NCBI RefSeq assembly: GCF_000172175.1
Contig: NZ_ABJL02000008.1
Span: 2,666,001 to 2,730,000, forward strand
DNA: 64,000 bases
From: Bacteroides intestinalis DSM 17393
Lineage (GTDB): Bacteria; Bacteroidota; Bacteroidia; Bacteroidales; Bacteroidaceae
Direction of reading: 5' to 3'
Below the pieces are notes generated by a model that worked only from the letters and a program-made list of their open reading frames with translations, had not been told where the DNA came from and ran no database searches. This document shows, piece by piece, positions 17,171 through 26,956 of the stretch. Made by a program: the position numbers and the translations under genes. The stretch's first letter is position 1. Every line of letters begins with the position of its first letter.

Positions 17171-18067
17171 TTATTTACTTCCTAAATACAGGAAGAACAT
17201 TCCAATCAATACTAATATGAGATCGACAGCCTTACTCTTTAAATTCTTTTCACGGAAGAAGAGAGCTCCGAAAAGGAAGGAGACAACCACACTGCCGCGG
17301 CGTACCATAGAAACGATGGAAATCATGGAGTCTTCATAGCTCAGGGCATAAAAGTAGGCAAAGTCAGCCGCACTAAGGAAGACGGATATCAGGATGATAG
17401 TCCAGTCCCAACGGAAAGGAGTACTTTCTTTTCGTTTGGGATACCATAGCAAAAGGATGATGGGGCACATGATAAATACCTGATAAACATTGTACCACGA
17501 TTGTACAACCATAGGATTGAATTGCTTCATCAGATACTTGTCATACAGTCCGCTGATAGCACCGGTGATGGCGGCAAGCACAATGAAATAAATCCATTTG
17601 TTATGCTTGAAGTCGATGCCCTCTTTCTTGCCGGAACGGCTCAGCATAAAGAAAGAAAGTATGGCAAGCATGACTCCGATCCATTGATACAGGTTCAGAC
17701 GTTCACCGAATATCAGCATGGCCCCCACGAGTACCATTACAGGGCGGGTGGCATTAATCGGTCCTACAATAGTCAACGGCAAATGTTTCATACCGAAATA
17801 GCCGAATATCCAAGATGAAAGAACGATAAAGGACTTGATAATTATAAACTTATGTACTTCCCAACCTACTACAGGCACATCAAACATTGTTCCGTTAAGG
17901 ACCGGAGTAAAAGCGGAAATCAATATGAAAGGAAGAAATACCATACTGGAAAACACTGTGTTCAGAAACAGAACGGGAAGCACAGCATTGTCACGCAATG
18001 ATTTCTTCTTAAATGCATCATAAAACCCCAGCAAGGCAGCTGAGAGAAAGGCGAGTAATAACCACAT
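17171..18067 (-). CDS. EamA/DMT-superfamily transporter
   Basis: 298 residues with ten predicted membrane helices arranged as two EamA repeats. The first repeat includes G-P-I-N-A-T-R-P-V-M-V; the second ends with the R-R-G-S-V-V-V-S-F-L-F-G-A-L-F-F motif. Substrate unknown (metabolite or amino-acid export is common in the family). It lies 28 nt downstream of truA on the same strand. Confidence 0.8.
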   Translation of the reverse strand: MWLLLAFLSAALLGFYDAFKKKSLRDNAVLPVLFLNTVFSSMVFLPFILISAFTPVLNGTMFDVPVVGWEVHKFIIIKSFIVLSSWIFGYFGMKHLPLTIVGPINATRPVMVLVGAMLIFGERLNLYQWIGVMLAILSFFMLSRSGKKEGIDFKHNKWIYFIVLAAITGAISGLYDKYLMKQFNPMVVQSWYNVYQVFIMCPIILLLWYPKRKESTPFRWDWTIILISVFLSAADFAYFYALSYEDSMISIVSMVRRGSVVVSFLFGALFFREKNLKSKAVDLILVLIGMFFLYLGSK

Positions 18068-18095
18068 GGTTCTTAGTTAATTAATTGTTAGTTAT

Positions 18096-18857
18096 TCAGT
18101 TATTATCTGCGATGAATAATTCCTCGGGATATGTGACATCTACCAAAAACAAGGCATTACCCGGAACGGAAGTACCAGCCTTGCAACGGTCTTTCTGTTC
18201 GATGACACGCCGGAAGCCTTCAACGGTGAGCTTGCCACGGCCTACTTCAAGCAGAGTACCGACAACTGCACGAACCATATTGCGCAGGAAACGGTCCGCC
18301 TGAATGGTAAATACCCAGGTTACATCATCTACCTGCGTCCAAGCGGCATGCATAATGCGGCAATTGTTCGTTTTTACGTCCGTATGCAGCTTGCTGAAAC
18401 TGGTGAAGTCCGTATAATCAAACAAAATACGGGCAGCTTCGTTCATTCGCTCAAAGTCCGGCGCTTGGAAAAGACGGCAACGATATTGACGATTAAAGGG
18501 AGACTTTACCGTAGTCACGTAGTATTTATACATGCGGGCTGTTGCATCAAAACGGGCATGCGCATCGGGCTTCACTGCACGGATACGGTAGATAGAGATG
18601 TCCGGTGGCAGAAGGCGATTCAACTTGTCGGTAAAAAAGACAGTATCCAATGGTTCATCACTATCAAAGTGGGCTACCATCAGGGAAGCATGCACACCGG
18701 CATCGGTACGTCCGGCACCGATAACCTCTACTTCACGGCGCATCAATGTGGCAAGTGCGCGCATCAGACACTCTTGTACACTGTCTCCGTTGGGTTGTAT
18801 TTGCCAGCCGTGGTAAGCGGTTCCGTCGTAAGCTAAATAGATAAAATACCGTTGCAT
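18096..18857 (-). CDS. truA: tRNA pseudouridine(38-40) synthase TruA
   Basis: 253 residues beginning Q-R-Y-F-I-Y-L-A-Y-D-G-T-A-Y-H-G-W-Q. The catalytic Asp lies in G-A-G-R-T-D-A-G-V-H-A, and the later R-F-L-R-N-M-V-R block is typical of TruA. It isomerises U38-U40 in the anticodon arm. Length matches the family. A TTTG-N19-TATCTTTG promoter lies upstream. Confidence 0.95.
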   Translation of the reverse strand: MQRYFIYLAYDGTAYHGWQIQPNGDSVQECLMRALATLMRREVEVIGAGRTDAGVHASLMVAHFDSDEPLDTVFFTDKLNRLLPPDISIYRIRAVKPDAHARFDATARMYKYYVTTVKSPFNRQYRCRLFQAPDFERMNEAARILFDYTDFTSFSKLHTDVKTNNCRIMHAAWTQVDDVTWVFTIQADRFLRNMVRAVVGTLLEVGRGKLTVEGFRRVIEQKDRCKAGTSVPGNALFLVDVTYPEELFIADNN

Positions 18858-18884
18858 ACTCTTTTGCTTTCATTTTTTCGGCTG

Positions 18885-18915
18885 CAAAGATAGTGCAAAC
18901 CCAAAGCTGTACAAA
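18885..18915 (-). promoter_or_regulatory. -33/-7 promoter for truA
   Basis: On the minus strand TTTG (18915-18912) and TATCTTTG (18892-18885) are separated by 19 nt, matching the Bacteroides sigma-ABfr consensus; the -7 box ends 27 nt before the start codon. Confidence 0.7.
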
Positions 18916-19064
18916 ATAAGCTTGCTTATTTTTAATGCTGAGGTGCAGCCTATCTTCGCTTTCAAGCAAAGATATTATAAAGCGGAAAAATGACAAGCAA
19001 ATAGAGAAGAACTCTCTTTTCTTTTTTATACTTTTGTGCCCACATAAAAACAATTCCAAACAAT

Positions 19065-19751
19065 ATGCAACAAGTATACAGTAAACTTCCACTCTTATTT
19101 TTAGCAATAATCATCACCAGCACTTCCCTTGCCGGATGCAAAAAGAAAGATATGTCCCTCAAGTTGAATGAACCGAGAAACATCAAAGGGGTAATCAGCT
19201 ACAGACGGACTTTCGGAGACTTGAATGAAGCACATTTAAATATTGCACAAGCCATAGGTATCGCCCCCATCGCTTCGCGCAAGGATGCAGAAAACATGAA
19301 AGAGAAATTGCATCATATAGAAACAAATGATTTATATAAGGTGGATTCCCTCACACACTCCATCCCTTATCTGATTCCGAGTGCAGCACAATTGCTCGAT
19401 ACCATCGGCAGCAATTTCCTAGATTCGCTTACGGCAAAAGGACTGAATCCGAATAAAGTCATCGTGACTTCCGTACTTCGCACCCAGGATGATGTGAAAC
19501 GCCTGCGCCGCCGCAACGGAAATGCCTCCGCAAATTCTGCACACTTCTATGGTACAACATTCGATGTAAGCTGGAAACGTTTCCAGAAAATAGAAGATGA
19601 AGACGGACGCCCCTTGCAGGATGTCAGTGCAGATACCCTGAAACTCGTTCTCTCAGAAGTGTTGCGAGACCTGCGGAAAGCCGAGAAATGTTATATCAAA
19701 TACGAATTGAAACAAGGATGTTTTCACATTACTACGAGAGGAAAGGGATAA
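19065..19751 (+). CDS. DUF5715 lipoprotein, possible M15-like D-Ala-D-Ala peptidase
   Basis: 228 residues with a lipoprotein signal peptide (S-L-A-G-C-K-K-K). The core has V-T-S-V-L-R-T-Q-D-D-V-K-R-L, A-N-S-A-H-F-Y-G-T-T-F-D-V-S-W and a late C-F-H-I-T pattern, reminiscent of the metal-binding H-x(6)-D and H residues of peptidase family M15. An envelope peptidoglycan-hydrolysing role is inferred, not shown. A TACTTTTG -7 box at 19029-19036 precedes it. Confidence 0.72.
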   Translation: MQQVYSKLPLLFLAIIITSTSLAGCKKKDMSLKLNEPRNIKGVISYRRTFGDLNEAHLNIAQAIGIAPIASRKDAENMKEKLHHIETNDLYKVDSLTHSIPYLIPSAAQLLDTIGSNFLDSLTAKGLNPNKVIVTSVLRTQDDVKRLRRRNGNASANSAHFYGTTFDVSWKRFQKIEDEDGRPLQDVSADTLKLVLSEVLRDLRKAEKCYIKYELKQGCFHITTRGKG

Positions 19752-19755
19752 AAGA

Positions 19756-20319
19756 TTAATAATATTTCCCAATTCCACCAAACCCCGTTATTATTCTATT
19801 ATCTTTCGTTTTATTGATAAAGTTGTTTAATCGCTTTTCAAATTCTTCCGGCCGTTTCCTTGCAGCTTCAATGTATGCAATTCGGATACGCTTATATGCA
19901 TCAGAGAAAAGTTGATAATTTTTCCATGTGATCTTATCCTCTTTCAATCTGTCAATTATATCATCGGGGAAAACAAAAGGAACAGACAAAACATTTCGTA
20001 TTTTATCTTCAAATTTAGGGTGTATCATTTTATTATCCAGCAGCCACTTAAGCCTTTCTTTATTGGCTTGCGAGTATGTACTTTTAGGGTTTCTGGGCGT
20101 GAAATGCTGAATTTTATGTTCTTTGTCAAGCGCCTTTATTGTACTGTCAATCCACTCGAAGCAAAGGGCTTCTTCAACAGCATCGTTGTAAGTAATACCT
20201 TTTTCGCCCGAAGATTTACCGGGAAATACAAACCAAATATCACTGGCAGTCTCAAAGTTGTCAGTCAACCACTTTCGCCAATCTTCTCTGTTTTCAAAAT
20301 ATCTTATCTCTGTTGACAT
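19756..20319 (-). CDS. YdeI/OmpD-associated family protein
   Basis: 187 residues starting M-S-T-E-I-R-Y-F. It carries the family block A-L-C-F-E-W-I-D-S-T-I-K near residue 47, followed by F-T-P-R-N-P-K-S-T-Y-S-Q-A-N and a helical C-terminal half. The function of YdeI-like proteins is poorly known (stress or peptide resistance). The ATG at 20319 has GGAGG just upstream; longer in-frame starts would lie inside nnr. It begins 11 nt after the nnr stop, so it belongs to the HU-nnr operon. Confidence 0.8.
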   Translation of the reverse strand: MSTEIRYFENREDWRKWLTDNFETASDIWFVFPGKSSGEKGITYNDAVEEALCFEWIDSTIKALDKEHKIQHFTPRNPKSTYSQANKERLKWLLDNKMIHPKFEDKIRNVLSVPFVFPDDIIDRLKEDKITWKNYQLFSDAYKRIRIAYIEAARKRPEEFEKRLNNFINKTKDNRIITGFGGIGKYY

Positions 20320-20330
20320 AATACCTCCCC

Positions 20331-21842
20331 TCATTCCTCCATCATCCTCCACGCCAGTGGCAAGTAATTTACAATGTCCCCTGCCGTCATTCCCATCATT
20401 CCCTGCTTCTTGCAAGCGATGTCTCCGGCAAGGCCATGAACATACGTAGCCAGACAAGCAGCATCCTGCGGCGCATATCCCTGAGCTAACAACGCAAGCA
20501 CAACGCCTGTCAGCACATCACCACTGCCTCCTGTTGCCATACCGGGATTGCCTGTCGTATTAAAATAGCACTTCCCTTTCGGAGTGATAATAGCAGAATA
20601 CGCACCTTTCAACACAATATATACCCCTGCCGTCCGTGCCAGTTCACGTGCCTTCGTCAGCCGTTCATAAGAATCCTGACATTTTCCTACCAAACGTTCC
20701 AGCTCTTTGGGATGAGGTGTAAGTATGCTGCCTTTCGGCAAACGACCGATATAATTGCGATGTCCCGCCAACACATTCAGTGCATCAGCATCCACCACCA
20801 TAGGTGTCTGACAAGCATCTATCTGTTCCAGTACCGCCGCCTCGGTTTCTTCCGCCTTTCCCAGACCCGGACCGATGCCCACTGCCTGATAATCATCCGT
20901 ATCCGTAGGACAGGCAAAACAGGTATCACTAGGGTCCAGTTCCGTCATTGCTTCCGGAACAGAAGTCTGCACAATCATATTGTTGCAATAAGGCACATGC
21001 ATCGTCAGCAATCCTACTCCGGAACGCAGGCAGGCTCTTGCGGCAAGTATGGAAGCTCCCGCCATTCCTTGCGAACCCGCAATAAGCAAAGCCCGTCCGA
21101 AGTCTCCCTTATGGGCAAACTTATTGCGCGTCTTCAACAAATACTCCATATCTTCCCCTTCCAGCAGGAAATAATCCGTATCCGTTTCCTCTATTGCATC
21201 TTCACTCAGGCCGATGTCCAGCAATTCCCATTCGCCCACGAACTCCTGATTTTCCGCAAAAAGAAAAGCCAACTTCGGCAATTGCAGACTTAGCGTCACA
21301 TCCGCACGGACAATATTCGCACGGACATTGAATGTATTCTCTTCTCCCATCAAGCCCGAGGGAACATCAATGGCCACCACCCGCGCTGACGAAGCATTGA
21401 TATACTTCACCACGGCAGCAAAACCACCGCTCAATGGCTTGTTCAGTCCGCTACCGAACAGTCCGTCAACCACCACATGGTCGTCCGTCAACACAGGCGG
21501 CACAAATTGTGAGGTCACTTCGTGGAAATCTACATTCTCCACATCCGCAAGTCGTTCTTTATTCGTCTCGCAATCGGGAGAAAGCTCTCCCTTGGTATTA
21601 AACAAATAAACCGAGACTTTATAGCCTTTCTTTGCCAGCAAACGGGAAACGGCCAATGCATCTCCCCCGTTATTGCCCGGCCCGGCAAATACCGTAAAAG
21701 GTGTTTTTGCATCCCAACGTCCGGCAATAGCTTTTGCCAATGCCTGCGAGGCACGTTCCATCAGGTCGATGGAAGCAATCGGTTCATTCTCTATGGTGTA
21801 AGCATCCAACTCTTTGATGCTTTGGGTAGGAAATATTTTCAT
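20331..21842 (-). CDS. nnr: Bifunctional NAD(P)H-hydrate epimerase / ADP-dependent dehydratase
   Basis: 503 residues. The N-terminal YjeF_N domain (about 1-215) has the V-F-A-G-P-G-N-N-G-G-D-A-L loop. The C-terminal YjeF_C domain (about 230-500) has A-L-L-I-A-G-S-Q-G-M-A-G-A, the nucleotide loop I-G-P-G-L-G and N-P-G-M-A-T-G-G-S-G-D-V-L-T-G. Together they repair hydrated NADH and NADPH. The gene follows the HU-like gene by 21 nt. Confidence 0.93.
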   Translation of the reverse strand: MKIFPTQSIKELDAYTIENEPIASIDLMERASQALAKAIAGRWDAKTPFTVFAGPGNNGGDALAVSRLLAKKGYKVSVYLFNTKGELSPDCETNKERLADVENVDFHEVTSQFVPPVLTDDHVVVDGLFGSGLNKPLSGGFAAVVKYINASSARVVAIDVPSGLMGEENTFNVRANIVRADVTLSLQLPKLAFLFAENQEFVGEWELLDIGLSEDAIEETDTDYFLLEGEDMEYLLKTRNKFAHKGDFGRALLIAGSQGMAGASILAARACLRSGVGLLTMHVPYCNNMIVQTSVPEAMTELDPSDTCFACPTDTDDYQAVGIGPGLGKAEETEAAVLEQIDACQTPMVVDADALNVLAGHRNYIGRLPKGSILTPHPKELERLVGKCQDSYERLTKARELARTAGVYIVLKGAYSAIITPKGKCYFNTTGNPGMATGGSGDVLTGVVLALLAQGYAPQDAACLATYVHGLAGDIACKKQGMMGMTAGDIVNYLPLAWRMMEE

Positions 21843-21863
21843 ATCTAAATCTTCAAACTAATA

Positions 21864-22346
21864 TTATTCATTAAATCCATTTTCTTCTTTTTCCGCCTCC
21901 TTGTCAGCCTGTTCCATTTTCTTCGTCAGCAGTTCCTTCGGGAAATAATACTTAAACGGAATCCGATGGCATCCCGCACGCTTCACCGCCAACGTCAACA
22001 TGTGGTCTGCCTTGAAATACACACGCGACAGCCTCACGGAATGCGGCAACACATCTTCCGGATGTTCAAACCCTTTGCTCGTGACCGCCGTCTGAAATGA
22101 GCCGATGCCGCGCAACGTTACAGAATGCCCGTCACTCAACGCCTCTTCGATGATTTCACCCGTTGCGGCCAGAACAGCTTCTACCACTCCCCGATGAAAA
22201 CCAGTCCGTTGCGCCACCTGATGTGCCACGTCCCGCTCCGTTTTACCGCCTTTCTTCTGCAATTTCTTGCCGACGGCATACCACAATTCTTTTCTTTCTC
22301 CACTCGATACATCCGCCTTGCGACGGACAATATAAGGTATTGCCAT
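21864..22346 (-). CDS. HU-like DNA-binding protein (HU-HIG type)
   Basis: 160 residues with an HU fold: R-D-V-A-H-Q-V-A-Q-R-T-G-F-H-R-G-V-V-E helices and the V-T-L-R-G-I-G-S-F beta-arm entry. A basic C-terminal extension ends in a charged E/K-rich tail. Bacteroidetes encode many such HU-HIG proteins, some with extra domains. It heads the operon with nnr and the YdeI-like gene. Its leader contains a four-unit dyad array, suggesting autoregulation. Confidence 0.82.
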   Translation of the reverse strand: MAIPYIVRRKADVSSGERKELWYAVGKKLQKKGGKTERDVAHQVAQRTGFHRGVVEAVLAATGEIIEEALSDGHSVTLRGIGSFQTAVTSKGFEHPEDVLPHSVRLSRVYFKADHMLTLAVKRAGCHRIPFKYYFPKELLTKKMEQADKEAEKEENGFNE

Positions 22347-22887
22347 ATCTTTGTTTTACTAATAGTTATCACCTCTTTATAAGATAGTCCTCGCTTCATT
22401 AAAGAACAGTGTTACCAACACCCGGGTGTTGGAAGATCCGACACCCCCATGTTGGCACTACCAACATCCCCATGTAAGCACTACTAACACCCGGGTGTTG
22501 GCAACAGGATTACTATAACAAAGGTAGACTATTTAATAGAGATAAACAAGAAAGAATTAAAAAAATCAATAGTATTTTCCATGCAAATATTGCATGTCCC
22601 GAAACAAGCTGGCTAAAATTTACCATCAAGACTGATAGAGACAGATAATCTTAATTAATTTTAGGAAACCACCCGCCATACATGGATAACTCAATAGACA
22701 TCACAACCTAAATTATTTCAAGCTCCAAATGCATTTTTTACATTTTAAGATTCTAAATAGCACATTAAACAATATAAATTAGTAGATTTGTTTTCTTAAT
22801 AGGAAATAGCATATTAGTAGAAACCTGAAGAGATATAGGTGTGATAAAGGCGACTATCTTATATGTAAAGTTTTAGCTGAGTATACT
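22347..22887. promoter_or_regulatory. Divergent intergenic region (HU operon / hybrid regulator)
   Basis: 541 nt without a gene. On the minus strand TACCTTTG (22526-22519) is the likely -7 box of the HU-like operon. On the plus strand TAGATTTG (22783-22790) is the likely -7 box of the hybrid regulator, leaving a leader of about 90 nt. The dyad array is at 22415-22501. The AT-rich part between 22530 and 22780 shows nothing further that I recognise. Confidence 0.55.
22415..22501. repeat. Array of four 18-bp dyads at 23-bp period (HU-gene leader)
   Basis: Units start at 22415, 22438, 22461 and 22484. Unit 1 is the perfect palindrome CCAACACCCGGGTGTTGG; unit 4 differs at one base. Units 2 and 3 are imperfect (CCGACACCCCCATGTTGG, CCAACATCCCCATGTAAG). 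Spacers are 5 bp (AAGAT, CACTA, CACTA). A 23-bp period is about two helical turns. The array lies between the inferred HU-gene promoter (-7 box 22526-22519, minus) and its start codon, so it is either a phased operator or four hairpins in the leader RNA. Confidence 0.9.
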
Positions 22888-25800
22888 ATGAAACATATTA
22901 GTAAAGTTATCTTAGTACTATTGCGTATTTTGCTGTCCTACCCATTTTATGGAATGGCACAAAACATAAAGTCTTTTGATTTTAAAGGAAACTTTTTCTA
23001 TAATACAATTACTTCTATTGAACAAGATACGTTAGGCTTTATGTGGTTAGGTTTGGATAACGGCGTTTTTCTTTTTGATGGTTATTCTCTTCAGCCATTA
23101 ATTCATTCAATGATAAGCGACCGTTATGTTAATTTCTTAAGCCACAGAAAAACAACATTGTATATAGGAACCAATGAAGGACTTTATGCCTACAACTATA
23201 TAAATAACCAATGTGACCTTTGTTCTCCATTATTGAAATCCAAAAATATTATAGCTTATCAGTGTAACAGCGATTATCAAGTTGTAGCTACAGACAGAGA
23301 GGTTTTCCTCTTTGACTATAACTGGAATTTCATCCACAAAATAACCATATATAAGGAATCACTGAATAATCATATTACCTCTATGGTGATTTATGGCAAT
23401 CAAGAAGCCTTATTGGGTACAGAATCCGGTTTGGTGATCATTCATATTGAAAATGACGGTAAAACGAAGAGCAACACTTTATATAGTGGAGACAAAATTG
23501 TTCAATTATTTATTGATAGCCGCAATAAACTATGGATATGCCGTGGCGAAGAAATATTATATAGTAACATAGATACTTTGGATTCTGTGGGAATATCGGG
23601 ATTTAAGCATATTGCCTATAATCATGAAGTTATCTCTTTCTTCGAATACGCAAATCAAGTGTGGGTGGGAACCAGGGGATATGGTATTTCCATATACGAA
23701 TATGACCATAGCGGAAAGGCAGTCTTGAAAAATAAATTATTAATAGATAAATCAGGAGATAGCGAACTGAAAAACACTATTAATAAAATTTATAAAGACA
23801 AGAAATCCAGAATTTGGATATGTACATTAGAGGGAGTATACTTATACAATGATGAGTCCTCCAACTTTCATGCCATCAAGCATAGTAAAAATGGAAAGAA
23901 TGTTCCATCCAGCAATATTATTTCTTCTATATACTGTGACAATGATTATTTATGGTTGGCCACATCCAATGGAATTAATAAGATAAAGTGGAACAATAAA
24001 AATGACTATACTATTACGCAATATGTTGATCGGAGAAATACAAATGACATAATGGCTGGCAACAAAATACAGTGCATCACCAAATTCAAAGATCAAACCT
24101 TCTTGATCAGCACAAAAAACGCAATCAAATTTTTCGATTCGGGAAGATGCCTTTTTTATGACGATCAACCACTGAATGTTGCATTAGAGCAATATGGAAT
24201 GCGATATGTACGTTCCATATTTAAGGACTATTACAATAATATCTGGCTTGCATTCTCCGAAGGTGGGGTTGGTAGTATCAATGCTTCAACCGACAAATTC
24301 ACCAGATTAGACTATCCAGAAAAGGTGAAAGGCAAACACAGAGCCATTTGTAGGGACAGCAATGGAAACATTTGGCTTTCATCAGACAATGATGGGTTAT
24401 ATCGCCTACAACTGGACGATGATTTGAAAGTTATAAGTACAAAATTATACCCTAGAAATATGTTTGGTGGATCGTGGATAACGGCAATATATATAGACCA
24501 TCAAAAAAGAATATGGGCCGGAACAGCAAACGGATTATATAGATACAACATTGAGCAAGATAAGTTTACCAGATTAGAATTCCCATATTCAAGAAAGAGT
24601 TCCTATATTGGGGCTATTATACAGGATAATATGGAGAATATATGGGCGGTTAGTTTACACGGTATTTATAAGATCAATCTAGAAGATTTGATTGTCTATT
24701 ATGAGTTGAATGTAAATCAAGATATTGTAAAGACATGGTATATTTTGGGAACATGCGTCAACCGCAATGGAGAAATATTCATAGGAGGAGTAAATGGACT
24801 CAACTTTTTTAATCCTACTCAATTGACACCAGACACTTATCCGCATAATGTCTATATATCCGGCATAAAACTTCTGAATAAAGAGAATTTTTCCGATGAG
24901 AAGAAAAATCGTTTGCACGAGATCAATAATTCGGGCAAGTTAGTGCTATCGTATAAAGATACTCAATTTTCCTTGTCTTTCAGCTCTCTCTATTATAAAG
25001 ATCCGCTAAAAATAGAGTATGCCTATATGTTAGAGGACTTTGATAAAGACTGGATTATTACAGACGCATCAAGAAATAACGCTTCTTATTCCAATTTAAC
25101 TCCCGGCACATACACTTTTAAAGTAAAATCAACTAATGCTTCGGGTATCTGGATGGACAATATACGGACTATTGAGATTGTGGTAGAAAAGGCACCATGG
25201 AGAACTTGGTGGGCCTACTCCTTATATGTAAGCATAGTTGCAGGCATTTTACTATTAGTTGTCCGAAACTTTAATTTAGGTTCTAAATTGCGGCACAAGG
25301 ATGCTTTATCTAAGTGGAAATTAGACTATTACACTCGTTTGTCATATGGTTTTAAGGTACCCTTAACTCTGATTTATGCGCCTCTGCAATATTTACTAAA
25401 AAATTATGACCAGTTGACAAATACAGATGTTAAGCGTATGCTACATACGATGTCAGGCAATGTATTCAAATTGTCGGAACAAGTATCGAAATTGATGGAG
25501 TTCAAAAAAGTATCCTTGGGAGAATATGATGTACAGTTATCAAAAGTAGATATTATTCCTGTTATCCAAGGAATTTGTAATTTATTTCTAGATGAGTTTG
25601 CCACCAAACATGTAACTTATTCAATAGAAGGAAACGTGACTTCTGTTACAACTATCATAGACATAACTAAGATAGAAGTAGCTCTATATAATATTATGGA
25701 AGATGCTATTTCCTATATAATAGATAATGGTAGGGTTGAGGTGAAATATATGCTTGACTCCCATGATTACAGGCTGAACGTAAGTATTATTGCATCCCGA

Positions 25801-26829
25801 AGTGGAGAAGGTGAGTCTAATGTACAAGAGTTAAACACTCGCTTTTTAATTGCATACGATTATCTAAAAGTGCATCATAGCGAACTATCCATACGTAATA
25901 TCGAAGGAAACCGGATGAGGGAATATATTTTCGACTTGCTATTAGGCGACTCTCATTATAGTGCAAGAGAAATGAAAACATTGGATAAAGCACAATCTGT
26001 ATCGCTGTTATTACCTGTAACTGTTCAAAAAGATAGAACTGTGGATGAATTGAATATTGATTCGGATAAAACTTTGCCAGTGATTTATCTGTATGAGGGA
26101 GACAAGGACATAGACCTCTTCATAAAGTCTGTTTTTCAAAATAAGTTTAACATATCACTAAACACAGCTGCTACCGACATAAAGCACATACTCGACAAAA
26201 TACCTTCTCTAGTTATTTTTGATGTGGTGAAAGAAGACGACTATAAATTTGAGTTATGTCGCAAAATGAAGGAATACCAGATATTATCAGCAATACCCGT
26301 CATTTTCATTTCCTCACTTTCTTCTGAAATAACGGAGCAGAAAGCATATGAAGCAGGGGCTGATGTGTTTATTGCAAAACCATTCAATGTAGCTAGCCTG
26401 GATGCAAGAATAAGACAGCTGCTTGATGTACGTACGGCAATCAAAGAGAACATTCGGAAAGAGTTGATTATAGATCCTAAAGAAGTACTTATCACATCAG
26501 ATGACGACAAATTCGTTGCTAATATCATCAACGTTATAGAAGATAACATAGCAGATGTTGAGTTTAATATTGATAAATTGGCTAGTTTATTAAACATAAG
26601 CCGTTCTACTTTATATCGAAGAGCTATGGAAATCACGAATTTGTCACCAAGTGATTTAATCAGAAAAAGGCGCATGCGACGGGCCGCAGAGCTGTTAAAA
26701 CAAACTTCCCATCCTGTCTCAGAAATATGTTATATGGTGGGATATTCAGATCAACGCTATTTCGGACAAAGCTTTAAGAAAGAGTTTGGTATGACCCCGA
26801 AACAATATTCTATTCAGAAAAAGGTATAG
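22888..26829 (+). CDS. Hybrid two-component system regulator with degenerate histidine kinase
   Basis: 1313 residues: signal peptide, two seven-bladed-propeller-like Reg_prop regions (about 40-690), a Y_Y_Y domain (about 695-770) and a membrane helix (about 777-797). A kinase-like region (about 805-1010), a receiver (about 1070-1180) and an AraC HTH (about 1195-1313) follow. The H-box reads R-L-S-Y-G-F-K-V-P-L-T-L-I, so the phospho-accepting His is Tyr820. The N-box (I-M-E-D-A-I) and glycine-rich ATP boxes are also lost. The receiver keeps Asp1112 and Lys1164. It probably senses an oligosaccharide from the adjacent locus without classical autophosphorylation. Confidence 0.88.
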   Translation: MKHISKVILVLLRILLSYPFYGMAQNIKSFDFKGNFFYNTITSIEQDTLGFMWLGLDNGVFLFDGYSLQPLIHSMISDRYVNFLSHRKTTLYIGTNEGLYAYNYINNQCDLCSPLLKSKNIIAYQCNSDYQVVATDREVFLFDYNWNFIHKITIYKESLNNHITSMVIYGNQEALLGTESGLVIIHIENDGKTKSNTLYSGDKIVQLFIDSRNKLWICRGEEILYSNIDTLDSVGISGFKHIAYNHEVISFFEYANQVWVGTRGYGISIYEYDHSGKAVLKNKLLIDKSGDSELKNTINKIYKDKKSRIWICTLEGVYLYNDESSNFHAIKHSKNGKNVPSSNIISSIYCDNDYLWLATSNGINKIKWNNKNDYTITQYVDRRNTNDIMAGNKIQCITKFKDQTFLISTKNAIKFFDSGRCLFYDDQPLNVALEQYGMRYVRSIFKDYYNNIWLAFSEGGVGSINASTDKFTRLDYPEKVKGKHRAICRDSNGNIWLSSDNDGLYRLQLDDDLKVISTKLYPRNMFGGSWITAIYIDHQKRIWAGTANGLYRYNIEQDKFTRLEFPYSRKSSYIGAIIQDNMENIWAVSLHGIYKINLEDLIVYYELNVNQDIVKTWYILGTCVNRNGEIFIGGVNGLNFFNPTQLTPDTYPHNVYISGIKLLNKENFSDEKKNRLHEINNSGKLVLSYKDTQFSLSFSSLYYKDPLKIEYAYMLEDFDKDWIITDASRNNASYSNLTPGTYTFKVKSTNASGIWMDNIRTIEIVVEKAPWRTWWAYSLYVSIVAGILLLVVRNFNLGSKLRHKDALSKWKLDYYTRLSYGFKVPLTLIYAPLQYLLKNYDQLTNTDVKRMLHTMSGNVFKLSEQVSKLMEFKKVSLGEYDVQLSKVDIIPVIQGICNLFLDEFATKHVTYSIEGNVTSVTTIIDITKIEVALYNIMEDAISYIIDNGRVEVKYMLDSHDYRLNVSIIASRSGEGESNVQELNTRFLIAYDYLKVHHSELSIRNIEGNRMREYIFDLLLGDSHYSAREMKTLDKAQSVSLLLPVTVQKDRTVDELNIDSDKTLPVIYLYEGDKDIDLFIKSVFQNKFNISLNTAATDIKHILDKIPSLVIFDVVKEDDYKFELCRKMKEYQILSAIPVIFISSLSSEITEQKAYEAGADVFIAKPFNVASLDARIRQLLDVRTAIKENIRKELIIDPKEVLITSDDDKFVANIINVIEDNIADVEFNIDKLASLLNISRSTLYRRAMEITNLSPSDLIRKRRMRRAAELLKQTSHPVSEICYMVGYSDQRYFGQSFKKEFGMTPKQYSIQKKV

Positions 26830-26842
26830 AAACAGAGTTTGA

Positions 26843-26907
26843 CATCCGCAGATATTCTTCAGATATAGCAATTATTTACTATTATAAATCTGTGTCATCT
26901 GCGGATG
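26843..26907. terminator. Stem-loop between convergent regulator and sulfatase genes
   Basis: CATCCGCAGAT (26843-26853) pairs perfectly with ATCTGCGGATG (26897-26907) across a 43-nt AT-rich loop. It sits between two convergent stop codons and could end both transcripts, or be another dispersed palindromic element. Confidence 0.5.
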
Positions 26908-26956
26908 AAATATCATATAGATACTCTTTTATTTTCTTTTTTTATTGGAAAAACTC

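Noticed and set aside
22415..22501. CRISPR array
   Set aside because: Units are 18-bp dyads with constant 5-bp, nearly identical spacers; no cas genes. The same reasoning applies to 58027-58110.
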